A model generated the notes under the pieces. It searched no databases, was not told where the DNA came from, and was given only the letters and a program-made list of their open reading frames with translations. A stretch of DNA of 64,000 nucleotides from Cryobacterium sp. PH29-G1 (GTDB taxonomy: Bacteria > Actinomycetota > Actinomycetes > Actinomycetales > Microbacteriaceae): contig NZ_JASISY010000002.1 in the NCBI RefSeq assembly GCF_030063365.1, positions 1 to 64,000 on the forward strand, given 5' to 3'. Both the position numbers and the translations under genes were made by a program. Of the stretch, positions 17,977 through 26,016 are shown piece after piece. Position 1 is the first letter of the stretch. The number at the start of each line of letters is the position of its first letter.

Positions 17977-18663
17977 TCAGCGCTGCGGCCAAGCGGTATC
18001 GGCCTGGAACTCGGGGTCGCGTCCGCGCCGCATGTAGTCCTGAAAACTTTCGGCCTGCTGGCGATACCAGGTGACTTGCAGGGCGTGCATTTCGTCGAGG
18101 CTGGCGGGCAGAGCGCCTTCGTGTGCGCGGTGGATCGCCTGCGCCACCCGACCGGCCGCGATCGCGTCGGCTCCGGCATCGTGGGCGTCGTCGAGACTGA
18201 CGCCATAGAACGCACTCGTCACCTCGAGGGTGCGTTTGCCCTTGCGATACTTGTCAACGGCCTTGTCGATCACCAGCGGATCAACAATCGGGCTGGGCGA
18301 GACCAACGGGGCGACGCCATAGCGCACAGCTTCACGGTCGAGCAGGGTGAGGTCGTACGGCGCGTTGTACGCCACGATTGGCAGGCCATCGCTCAGATGC
18401 CCGCGCAGCGCCGTGACGATTTCGGCGACCGCCTCCGCAGCGACCCGCCCGTGCTCGACGGCATGTTGTGTCGTGATGCCATGCACGTTGGTGGCCCCGG
18501 CTGGAATATCCACTCCTGGATCAACGAGCCAGTCGATACGCTCCACGGCCGTGCCGCTGGCATCGAGTACGGCGACGGTGGCCGAGACAATGCGGCAGGT
18601 CTCCACGTCGATACCAGTGGTTTCAAGGTCGAATACGGCGAGATGATCGCTCCAGGTGCTCAT
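17977..18663 (-). CDS. DEDDh 3'-5' exonuclease (DnaQ epsilon-like)
   Basis: The 228-residue exonuclease has motif ExoI FDLETTG (Asp and Glu), ExoII AYNAPYDLTLLD and ExoIII with HDAGADA (His then Asp), the complete DEDDh set for two-metal catalysis. N-terminal VHGITTQHA is also typical. It lacks extra domains, so it could be a DNA polymerase proofreading-type subunit or a stand-alone repair exonuclease. A TAGGGT hexamer 6 nt before the ATG suggests a leaderless transcript. The rightward rpmE2 gene converges on it, with the shared terminator between them. Confidence 0.88.
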   Translation of the reverse strand: MSTWSDHLAVFDLETTGIDVETCRIVSATVAVLDASGTAVERIDWLVDPGVDIPAGATNVHGITTQHAVEHGRVAAEAVAEIVTALRGHLSDGLPIVAYNAPYDLTLLDREAVRYGVAPLVSPSPIVDPLVIDKAVDKYRKGKRTLEVTSAFYGVSLDDAHDAGADAIAAGRVAQAIHRAHEGALPASLDEMHALQVTWYRQQAESFQDYMRRGRDPEFQADTAWPQR

Positions 18664-18769
18664 ACTTCCACCCTAGGGCCGACCACCGACAGAGCTTTGC
18701 AGTCCCAGCCCCGCCGCTATCGGTCCCGGCCGGATGGCTCATAGCCCCGCGACACCGGCCCGGATCGGG

Positions 18770-19483
18770 TCAGAGGGTGATGCGACGATTGATGACGTTC
18801 TCGGCGCTCTCCCGCATGGTGCGGTTGTGCGCCCGGGCATCCGCACGCAGCCGTTTGAACGCTTCGTCCATGTCGACCGTGCTGATCTGGGCGATCACTC
18901 CCTTGGCCTGTTCAATGAGAATCCGGCTGTTCAAGGCGCGCTGCAACTGCTCGTTGACGACAGCGTCCTCGCGAATGGTGCGTTCCTGCAAGATGCTGAT
19001 GGTCGCCACATCGGCCATGGCCTGACCGATGGCGGCGTCTTCGGGGCTCACGTCGCCGGTATCGGTGCGAAACAGGTTGAGCGCCCCGATGGCGCGATGG
19101 CGCACACGCATCGGGATGGCGTGCACCGAACGAAACCCCTGCGACAGCGCGGCGGCGGCGAAATCCGGGTAGGAATCGCTGTATGCGGCGATATCGCCGA
19201 GGGTGACGACCGTGCCGCTGAGATAGCAGTCGACGCACGGACCCGCGCCGGCCTGCTGCTGCAAAACCTCCACCAGATAGCTTTCCTCGCTCGTGGAGGC
19301 GACAACCTGGAGCTCCCCACCGGGGTCGGCCAAGAGGAGACCGGCCGCCGTGGCGTCGAGTAATTCGACACATTCCTCCACCAGGGTGTGCAAAACGTCG
19401 AGAACGTCGTAATCGCCCACCAGGGTGTCCGTCAATTTCACGAATGCGGCGCTCACCTTTGAGGCGCGAGTCTGAGTGGCCAT
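18770..19483 (-). CDS. GAF and ANTAR domain regulator (downstream of the pair)
   Basis: The 237-residue protein has a GAF sensor domain at about residues 20-165 (ECVELLDATAAGLLLADPGGELQVVAST, GAGPCVDCYLSG, SVHAIPMRVRHRAIGALNLFR) and a C-terminal ANTAR RNA-binding domain at about 175-235 (LNSRILIEQAKGVIAQISTVDMDEAFKRLR then ENVINRR). ANTAR proteins bind paired hairpins in nascent RNA and prevent termination. The two Cys in PCVDCY could sense redox state, which is speculative. It has its own leaderless-type -10, but is only 41 bp after the paralogue at 19525-20217. Confidence 0.9.
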   Translation of the reverse strand: MATQTRASKVSAAFVKLTDTLVGDYDVLDVLHTLVEECVELLDATAAGLLLADPGGELQVVASTSEESYLVEVLQQQAGAGPCVDCYLSGTVVTLGDIAAYSDSYPDFAAAALSQGFRSVHAIPMRVRHRAIGALNLFRTDTGDVSPEDAAIGQAMADVATISILQERTIREDAVVNEQLQRALNSRILIEQAKGVIAQISTVDMDEAFKRLRADARAHNRTMRESAENVINRRITL

Positions 19484-19489
19484 AAATAG

Positions 19490-19495
19490 AGTCTA
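19490..19495 (-). promoter_or_regulatory. Probable -10 box of the GAF-ANTAR gene at 18770-19483
   Basis: TAGACT on the minus strand, 6 nt before the ATG; leaderless layout, in an AT-rich gap between the two ANTAR genes. Confidence 0.45.
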
Positions 19496-19524
19496 AATTG
19501 AATTCGCGATAATATTTCAGATTC

Positions 19525-20217
19525 TTAGCTGATAACCAGACGCCGGGCTACGACATCGCTGGCCACGGCGCGAACGGTGCGCCCGTGTGCAAAGGCGTGC
19601 GCCCGCAGCAGAAGCAGTGCATTCGTCGGCGTGACGTTCATTTGCACCAGCACCATCCCGGTGGCTTGATGAATCTCCCGGCGCGACAGTGGCGATCCCG
19701 CGCTTTTTGCTTCCATCGGCTCCGCGTCCGGTGGGTCTGTGTTCGCCGTCTCCTGCAGCCGAAGCAGCCGATCGAGGAGGTTCCACGCGGTCTCGTTGGC
19801 CATGACGCGCGCTTTGGCTCGTTCGTTCCGATTGAGCGCTTCCGGGGTCGTGCTGTAGAGCTCCACGATCCCAATGTCGACCGCTCCGAGGGTGAGTGGA
19901 AAAACGTAGAGCGCTGCGACCGCGGTGTGCATGAGCTCCGCGTGAAAGACCGGCCAGAGCGGATGTGCGCCCTCGCGTACTCGAGGTTCCAGCACCGGGA
20001 GGCGGGAACGCACGGCATCCCAGCGCGGGCCCTCACCGAGATCGAACTGCAGTTCATCGAGGCGAGCGGCGAGATCATCGGTGGCGCATACGATCGTTTC
20101 GGGCACCGCCCCACCGAAAACAGATACTGCGGCACCGTTCACGGGCAGCTCACTGAGAAAACGGGCGCAGAACACCCCGTCTTCAACTCCACCATCCGAG
20201 TGCGACCATTCCGCCAC
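19525..20217 (-). CDS. GAF and ANTAR domain regulator (upstream of the pair)
   Basis: The 230-residue protein is a second GAF-ANTAR protein. The GAF part includes VNGAAVSVFGGAVPETIVCATDD, FDLGEGPRWDAVRSRLPVLEP and VAALYVFPLTLGAVDIGIVELYS. The ANTAR domain (SRREIHQATGMVLVQMNVTPTNALLLLRAHAFAHGRTVRAVASDVVARRL) fills the last 60 residues. It starts with GTG. The GAF domain is more divergent than in its neighbour, so the two probably sense different signals. Target RNAs are not evident nearby. Confidence 0.87.
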   Translation of the reverse strand: MAEWSHSDGGVEDGVFCARFLSELPVNGAAVSVFGGAVPETIVCATDDLAARLDELQFDLGEGPRWDAVRSRLPVLEPRVREGAHPLWPVFHAELMHTAVAALYVFPLTLGAVDIGIVELYSTTPEALNRNERAKARVMANETAWNLLDRLLRLQETANTDPPDAEPMEAKSAGSPLSRREIHQATGMVLVQMNVTPTNALLLLRAHAFAHGRTVRAVASDVVARRLVIS

Positions 20218-20347
20218 GATCGACCGGCCTCCAGACCCTGGGCGATTGCTTGCTTAGCCCAAGACTACGTCGTGGACGGGGCCGCGCCGCAGAAGATTCT
20301 CGGCACCGCCACAGAATCGGCCATCAGGCGTCGGCGTCACCACGTGA

Positions 20348-22045
20348 TCAGCCGCAGTGCAACCAATAGAAGCTTTGAGCACCGAGAGTGAGGGTGAGGG
20401 AGCCCTCCGCATCGAAACTCGGAAAGACGGCACCGCCGAACAGGTCGTACAGCCGGGTTCCGGCCATCTCGACATCGTCGATGGTGAATGCGACCGGGTT
20501 GTGCGAAAAGCTGAAGACGCACAGCACGGTTTCGGGCTGGTCGCCGAACATGGAGCCGGAGCCGGGATAGCTTCGCGTGAACACGAGCACCGATTCATGG
20601 TTGGTCTTCAGCACGCGGATGGCGCCCAGCCCAAAGGTCGGATGGGCCTTGCGCACGTGAATCACGTTTCGAATCCAGTGGAGGAGTGAACCAGACTGGG
20701 CCAGCTGCGATTCCACATTGGTCTGCGTGAAGTTGTAGACGAGGGACTGCACGATGGGCAGGAACAGCTTTCCGGGATCGGCATCAGAGAAGCCGGCGTT
20801 GCGGTCGGGGGTCCACTGCATGGGTGTGCGCGAACTGTCCCGGTCGGGCAGCCAAATATTATCGCCCATACCGATCTCGTCGCCGTAGTACAGAAACGGA
20901 CTGCCCGGAAGGGCGAACAATAAAGCGTGGGCCAGCTCCAACTCGGACCGGGAATTATCCAGCAACGGTGCCAGGCGCCGACGGATGCCGATATTGGCGC
21001 GCATCCTCGGGTCGTAGGCGTACCAGCCGTACATGGCTTGGCGGTATTCCTCGCTGACCATCTCCAGGGTGAGCTCGTCGTGGTTGCGCAAAAACACACC
21101 CCAGCCGGCGCCTTCGGGAATATCGGTTGTTTCAGAGAGCACGCGCACGAGCTCGTTGGCTTGCTGGGAACGCAGGGAATAGAAAATACGCGGCATCACT
21201 GGAAAGTCGAATGCCATGTGGCATTCCGGTTCTTCTTCCGTACCGAAGAAGGCGGCGACCTCGCGCGGCCACTGGTTGGCTTCCGCGATCATGACCCGTC
21301 CGGGGTATTCCCGATCAACCATGGCACGCAGCCGTTTGACGAACTCGTGGGTCAGCGGCTCACCCTCGCCGTTGCCCTCCTCTGACTCGAACAGATAGGG
21401 GATTGCATCGAGTCGAAAGCCATCGACGCCCAGGTCCATCCAGAACCGCACAACGTCGAAGATGCCCTCCTGTACGGCCGGGTTCTCGAAGTTGAGGTCG
21501 GGCTGATGGGAGAAGAAGCGGTGAAAGAAGAACTGTCGACGCACGGGGTCGAAGGCCCAGTTTGATTCTTCGGTGTCGGTGAAGATAATGCGAATGTTGG
21601 GGTACCGTTCGTCGGTATCGCTCCAGACATAGAAGTCTCCGTAAGGCCCGTCCGGGTCTTCGCGGGACTGCTGGAACCACTCGTGTTGGTCTGAGGTATG
21701 GTTCAGCGGAAAATCGATCACGATGCGCATATTGCGTTCGTGCGCTTTCGTGACAAGGTCCTTGAACTCCTCCAGGGTGCCGAATTCTGGCAGAATCGTG
21801 CGGTAGTCCGACACGTCATAGCCGCCGTCTTTGAGCGGCGAGTTGAAGAACGGCGGAATCCACAGGGCATCGATGCCGAGCCATTGCAGGTAGTCGAGCT
21901 TGGATACCAGGCCGGACAGGTCGCCATTGCCGTCACCATTGCTATCGACGAAGGAGCGCACCATCACCTCATAGAAGACGGCGCGGCGATACCACCGCGG
22001 ATCAAGGGCCAAACCGGGCAACTGAATGGGTGCGGTAAAGCTCAC
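20348..22045 (-). CDS. treS: Maltose alpha-D-glucosyltransferase (trehalose synthase, GH13)
   Basis: The 565-residue GH13 enzyme has FYEVMVRSFVDSNGDGNGDLSG, the four conserved regions DFPLNHTSDQH, GFRLDAIPYL (nucleophile Asp213), IAEANQWP (acid-base Glu255) and LRNHDELTL (Asp323), and FLYYGDEIGMGDNIWLPDRDSSRTPMQW, a TreS hallmark. It isomerises maltose and trehalose. It has no fused maltokinase. It starts with GTG preceded by GGAAGG. With GlgC and the GlgA/GlgM-type enzyme about 5 kb away it could feed the GlgE glucan pathway, but neither GlgE nor maltokinase is in the window. Confidence 0.93.
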   Translation of the reverse strand: MSFTAPIQLPGLALDPRWYRRAVFYEVMVRSFVDSNGDGNGDLSGLVSKLDYLQWLGIDALWIPPFFNSPLKDGGYDVSDYRTILPEFGTLEEFKDLVTKAHERNMRIVIDFPLNHTSDQHEWFQQSREDPDGPYGDFYVWSDTDERYPNIRIIFTDTEESNWAFDPVRRQFFFHRFFSHQPDLNFENPAVQEGIFDVVRFWMDLGVDGFRLDAIPYLFESEEGNGEGEPLTHEFVKRLRAMVDREYPGRVMIAEANQWPREVAAFFGTEEEPECHMAFDFPVMPRIFYSLRSQQANELVRVLSETTDIPEGAGWGVFLRNHDELTLEMVSEEYRQAMYGWYAYDPRMRANIGIRRRLAPLLDNSRSELELAHALLFALPGSPFLYYGDEIGMGDNIWLPDRDSSRTPMQWTPDRNAGFSDADPGKLFLPIVQSLVYNFTQTNVESQLAQSGSLLHWIRNVIHVRKAHPTFGLGAIRVLKTNHESVLVFTRSYPGSGSMFGDQPETVLCVFSFSHNPVAFTIDDVEMAGTRLYDLFGGAVFPSFDAEGSLTLTLGAQSFYWLHCG

Positions 22046-22148
22046 GGCTTTCCTTCCGTCCCGGCTAAGGGCTCTCTTGACGCATTGGGTGGCTAGAGTC
22101 TAGATCGACCACCCCGGGGTACGTCCAGCCTTGCGCACGTGTCGCGCC

Positions 22149-22154
22149 TAAACT
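22149..22154 (+). promoter_or_regulatory. Probable -10 box of the hydrolase-glycosyltransferase pair
   Basis: TAAACT lies 7 nt before the ATG at 22162 with no Shine-Dalgarno; leaderless layout. Confidence 0.45.
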
Positions 22155-22161
22155 AGGGCCG

Positions 22162-23097
22162 ATGATCGTTTCTTCTCCCTACGACAAGCTCCTGGAGCGT
22201 CTGCCGGTACGCGAACTCACCGCAACCGTTCCCGACCTGCACGGATCGAGCAGTGACACGCGGTACTGGCAATACGGCGACCCGTGCGCAGCCACCACCC
22301 TCGTGCTCGTGCACGGTTTTCGAGGCGATCACCACGGCCTGCAACTGGTCGTGGCCGAGCTGCTCGGCGACGACACAAACCCGACAGATTTGCGTATCGT
22401 GGCACCCGATCTGCCGGGTTTCGGAGAGTCAGCGCCGCTGGCGGACGGTGTGCACTCTCTGGCCGGCTACTCGCGCTGGCTTCAGGAATTCATCGGAGTG
22501 CTTGCCCCGACCGGGCGTTTAGTCGTGCTGGGTCACTCCTTCGGTTCGATCGTGGTCGCTGCGGCCGTGGCCGAGGGCCTCGAAGCCGACGACGTCATTC
22601 TCGTCAATCCGATTGCCGCGCCCGCACTGTCCGGGCCGCGCGGCGTGTTGACCAGGCTGGCCGTGTTCTATTACTGGGCCGCTGCGACCCTGCCGGAACG
22701 CTGGGGCTACGCCCTGCTGCAGAACCGGGCCATCGTGCGCATCATGAGTGTGAGCATGGCCAAGACCCACGATGGCGATCTGCGGCGGTGGATCCATAAC
22801 CAGCACGATCGCTACTTCAGCGACTTCGCCAACCGTCAGGTCGTGATGGCGGCCTTCACCGCCTCGGTGAGTCACGACGTCAGCGAATTCGCTGCGCGCA
22901 TTCGGCAGCCCACCCTTCTGATCGCCGCCGATAGGGATGACATCACGCCGCTCGCGGCGCAGTATCGCTTGCAGGCGCTTTTTTCGAACGCGACCCTGCG
23001 GGTCATCGAGAACGTCGGCCACCTGATCCACTACGAAAAGCCCAAACCGGCCGCCGGGTTTATTCGGGATTTTCTCGCCGAGGAGCGACCGCTGTGA
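22162..23097 (+). CDS. Alpha/beta hydrolase
   Basis: The 311-residue alpha/beta hydrolase has the oxyanion-region motif LVLVHGFRGDHHG, the nucleophile elbow GHSFGS, the catalytic Asp in AADRDDITPL and the catalytic His in ENVGHLIHYEKP. The cap domain (ASHGPRGV to FTASVSHD in the fold order) is of moderate size. No signal peptide is seen. Its stop overlaps the GTG start of the GT4 gene by 4 bp, so the two are translationally coupled and may act on one glycoconjugate or lipid. The substrate is unknown. Confidence 0.85.
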   Translation: MIVSSPYDKLLERLPVRELTATVPDLHGSSSDTRYWQYGDPCAATTLVLVHGFRGDHHGLQLVVAELLGDDTNPTDLRIVAPDLPGFGESAPLADGVHSLAGYSRWLQEFIGVLAPTGRLVVLGHSFGSIVVAAAVAEGLEADDVILVNPIAAPALSGPRGVLTRLAVFYYWAAATLPERWGYALLQNRAIVRIMSVSMAKTHDGDLRRWIHNQHDRYFSDFANRQVVMAAFTASVSHDVSEFAARIRQPTLLIAADRDDITPLAAQYRLQALFSNATLRVIENVGHLIHYEKPKPAAGFIRDFLAEERPL

Positions 23098-24152
23098 AAA
23101 TCGTCATCGACTGCCGCTACGTGCGTTTCGACCACCACGACGGCATCAGCCGCTACACGGCTGGGCTGGTGACCGAGTTGGGCCGCCTGCATCCGCTCAC
23201 CATGTTGATCAGTGACCATCGTCAGCTCGCAATGTTGCCGGCCCTGCCCTGGCAGCTGGTGCGGGCCCCGACCAGCCTGCTGGAACCGCTGGTGGCTCTG
23301 TCGGTCAACCGGCTGAAGCCCGATGTTGTGTTTAGTCCGATGCAGACGATGGGCTCCTGGGGGCGCAACTACCGGTTGTTCCTGACCGTGCACGACCTGA
23401 TCTACTATCGCAATCGCACACCCCCACGTGATCTCTCCCCGTTTATCCGGTTGCTTTGGCGCGTTTACCACCTGTCGTGGTGGCCACAGCGGATGCTGTT
23501 GAACGGCGCTGACGGCATCGTGACGGTATCCGAAACCACGCGTTCGCTGCTGATCGAGCACAACCTCACCCGACGTCCGATCACGGTGGTCCCGAATTCC
23601 GCCGATACCGTACCGGGTACACTCGCTCACCGGAGTATTCCAGAGACCACCCGGCTGATCTACATGGGTTCCTTCATGCCGTACAAGAACCTGGACACGC
23701 TCGTGCTGGCTCTGGCTGACCTGCCGGAATACGAACTGCATTTGCTCAGCCGGGTGTCGGCGACCGAACGTGCGCGGCTGGCGCGGCTGGCACCTCAGGC
23801 TCGTCTCGTTTTTCACAACGGTGTCACCGATGACGAATACCACCGGCTGCTGCGCTCGGCGACCGCGCTCGTCACCGCTTCGCTCGATGAGGGCTTTGGA
23901 ATTCCCCTGGTCGAGGCGATGCACCTCGGCATCCCCGTCGTGGTCAGCGATATCCCCATCTTTCGTGAAATCGGAGCTGACGCCGCCCTGTATTTCGATC
24001 CGCACAGTGCGCAGGCTCTGGCTGACGCCGTGCGTGAGCTGGCGGTTCCGGGGGAGTGGGCAGACCGATCGGCCCGGTCGATCGACCAGGCCGCCCGATT
24101 CACCTGGGCGGCCTCGGCCCGCACCCTGCTCGCCGCCCTGCAGCCCCGGTAG
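23094..24152 (+). CDS. Glycosyltransferase family 4
   Basis: The 352-residue GT-B glycosyltransferase has DGISRYTAGLVTEL, VHDLIYYRNRTPP, TVSETTRSLL, GSFMPYKNLDTLV and the EX7E-type motif SLDEGFGIPLVEAMHLGIPVVVSDIPIFREIG. The pattern fits mannosyl- or glucosyltransferases that act on lipid-linked or polysaccharide acceptors. It starts with GTG inside the upstream hydrolase stop (4-bp overlap). Acceptor and sugar are not readable from sequence. Confidence 0.85.
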   Translation: MKIVIDCRYVRFDHHDGISRYTAGLVTELGRLHPLTMLISDHRQLAMLPALPWQLVRAPTSLLEPLVALSVNRLKPDVVFSPMQTMGSWGRNYRLFLTVHDLIYYRNRTPPRDLSPFIRLLWRVYHLSWWPQRMLLNGADGIVTVSETTRSLLIEHNLTRRPITVVPNSADTVPGTLAHRSIPETTRLIYMGSFMPYKNLDTLVLALADLPEYELHLLSRVSATERARLARLAPQARLVFHNGVTDDEYHRLLRSATALVTASLDEGFGIPLVEAMHLGIPVVVSDIPIFREIGADAALYFDPHSAQALADAVRELAVPGEWADRSARSIDQAARFTWAASARTLLAALQPR

Positions 24153-24170
24153 CCGCTTCTCTCCTTGCCC

Positions 24171-24257
24171 GGGCCCGGGCCCGGAAACTGGGCCCGGGAT
24201 AGATCATGGGCCCGGTTGCACAACATGGGCCCGGCCGGCAGGTAGGGCCGGGCCCGG
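24171..24257. repeat. Six copies of GGGCCCGG in 87 bp
   Basis: Exact GGGCCCGG octamers start at 24171, 24177 (overlapping the first by 2 bp), 24190, 24208, 24227 and 24250. Each contains the palindrome GGGCCC, so many alternative hairpins are possible. The array lies in the 147-bp gap between two convergent genes (GT4 rightward, phosphatase leftward), where no other terminator was seen. Confidence 0.8.
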
Positions 24258-24299
24258 CTAGTAGCGCCAGGTCCGTTACGGGAGATCAGACGCCGGGCT

Positions 24300-24938
24300 T
24301 CAGAGCAGGGGGGAGCCGGGGGCGCCTCCGCGGTCGCCCGGGCTGCGCGTCGTGGCGTCGAAGTGGGTCAGCAGGAGTTGATCGTTTTTCCAACAAAAAT
24401 CATGCACGGACCCGTTGGCGATGAATTCACCGTGACGAGGCCGTTCGCCTGCCGTGACGTGGCGCAACAGCGTGCCGATGATCCCGCCGTGGCTGAGCAC
24501 CAGGACGCATTGGCCGGCCCGGCCCACCGACAGTGTCGCGAGGGCTGCCAGGACCCGATCGACGACGTCGCGTCGAGTTTCCAACCCGGGAACGGCCACG
24601 CCGTCGGGAAATTGGAGTTGCCGCTCGGTAAACGTGAGTCCTTCGATGGCGCCGTGGTGGCGTTCCGTGAGCGCCGGAACAACCTCTGGGTCATTCAAAC
24701 CGAGCTCTGTCGCGATGATGCGGGCTGATTCCGCCGCGCGAAGCAGGGGACTGGTGACTATGGTGTCCCAGCGCCTGCTCTGGAGGCGTTCCGCCGCGGC
24801 GGCCGCTTCGGCGCGCCCCGTCGCGTTGAGCGGAATGTCCGTGCTGCCCTGGATCCGGTGGTGCAGGTTCCAATCGGTCTGGCCGTGACGCACGATGGAG
24901 AACGTTGTTGTGGCTGAAAGACGAGATTCGGCGGTCAT
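24300..24938 (-). CDS. Histidine phosphatase family protein (phosphoglycerate mutase-like)
   Basis: The 212-residue protein has the phosphohistidine motif IVRHGQTDWN, the segment GSTDIPLNATGRAEA, SPLLRAAESARII, the acid-base region ERHHGAIEGLTFTE and the second His in VLVLSHGGIIGTLLRH. These enzymes dephosphorylate varied small molecules; the substrate is not known. The ATG at 24936-24938 is the favoured start. An in-frame TTG at 24956 would add six residues. It follows the sirtuin gene on the same strand with about 20 bp between, so the two are probably cotranscribed. Confidence 0.85.
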   Translation of the reverse strand: MTAESRLSATTTFSIVRHGQTDWNLHHRIQGSTDIPLNATGRAEAAAAAERLQSRRWDTIVTSPLLRAAESARIIATELGLNDPEVVPALTERHHGAIEGLTFTERQLQFPDGVAVPGLETRRDVVDRVLAALATLSVGRAGQCVLVLSHGGIIGTLLRHVTAGERPRHGEFIANGSVHDFCWKNDQLLLTHFDATTRSPGDRGGAPGSPLL

Positions 24939-24961
24939 CGGCGCTACGGCGGCCAAGCGAT

Positions 24962-25885
24962 TCAGCCCAGCAGTCGTACGGTCAGCGCTGCGAGGGTTTC
25001 GGATGTTCCCGCTTCAAGTTTGTGCAACGCCCGCCCGTCGCCTTTGGTCACGCCACGGTTGATGACGATGATCGGCATTTTTCGGCGGCGAGCCTGCTCC
25101 ACCAAGCGGATGCCGGAGTTGACCGCCAGCGACGATCCGGCCACGATGAGTGCATCGGCGCCCTGAACGAGTGCGGATGCCTCGTGAAAGATTTCGGTCG
25201 GGACCAGCTCGCCAAAGAACACGACGTTGGGCTTGAGCATGCCGCCACAAACCGTGCAGGCCGGCACCACGAAATCATCGATATTTCCCACGTCGGCGTC
25301 GCCGTCGGGAGCGATCCGAATACTCTCCGGCGAGCGAAGAACGGGGTTGTCGCTTTCGAGCCGTGCCGCAATGCTGTCGCGGCCAAAGGCCTGACCACAA
25401 GTTAGACAGATCACGCGGTCGAGGGAGCCGTGCAGCTCGACCACGTGGCGGGAACCAGCGCGGGTGTGCAGGCCATCGACGTTCTGGGTGATCACACCGG
25501 CAATCGCGCCCGCGTTTTCCAGTTGCGTCAGCGACCGATGTCCGAGGTTCGGCTCCGCGTTGCGGAAGACCCGCCAGCCCAGGTGGCTGCCGGCCCAATA
25601 GCGCTTGCGAGATCGTTCGTCGGCGACAAAGGTCTGAAAAGTCATCGGGGTGCGTGTCGGTGCTCCCTCGCCGCGATAGTCCGGAATGCCGGAATCGGTA
25701 CTGAGGCCGGCACCGGTGAGGACGGCGGCACGTTTATCGCGAAGCAGCGTGGCGACAGCATCCACTGCTCGCTCGGAATCGAGGGCGACCGCGGAGGCGA
25801 GCGCGGCGGTGGCGTCGGGATCGTCCGTCGGTTCCAACGCGTCGACAAACACCGTGTCACTGGGCAGAGTCGAGTCGGCGGTCAT
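24962..25885 (-). CDS. Sir2 family NAD-dependent protein deacylase
   Basis: The 307-residue sirtuin has the NAD-binding motif GAGLSTDSGIPDYRG, TQNVDGLH, the catalytic His in ELHGSLD, four zinc-ligand cysteines in two pairs (CLTCGQ and CTVCGG), and VFFGE and GSSLAVNSG. The extended region EGAPTRTPMTFQTFV places it with the larger bacterial class II-like sirtuins. It removes acyl groups from lysine using NAD. An acidic stretch of about 45 residues precedes the domain. The start ATG at 25883-25885 has AAAGGAG upstream. The divergent neighbour is the TrmH-family gene. Confidence 0.92.
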   Translation of the reverse strand: MTADSTLPSDTVFVDALEPTDDPDATAALASAVALDSERAVDAVATLLRDKRAAVLTGAGLSTDSGIPDYRGEGAPTRTPMTFQTFVADERSRKRYWAGSHLGWRVFRNAEPNLGHRSLTQLENAGAIAGVITQNVDGLHTRAGSRHVVELHGSLDRVICLTCGQAFGRDSIAARLESDNPVLRSPESIRIAPDGDADVGNIDDFVVPACTVCGGMLKPNVVFFGELVPTEIFHEASALVQGADALIVAGSSLAVNSGIRLVEQARRRKMPIIVINRGVTKGDGRALHKLEAGTSETLAALTVRLLG

Positions 25886-26016
25886 CGGCGCTCCTTTCGC
25901 GCAAGGGGCGAGCAGAAAGGGATGCTCGTCCCTTGATTCTAAACTCGTCTGTTTTCCGGTTTGACTACCCACCTGTCAGGCTTGAGCTCAATCACTCTTT
26001 TGGAAGGCACCTTTTC

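Noticed and set aside
24171-24257. The GGGCCCGG array as a CRISPR array
   Set aside because: Units are 8 bp, spacing is irregular at 6-23 bp, and no cas gene is nearby.
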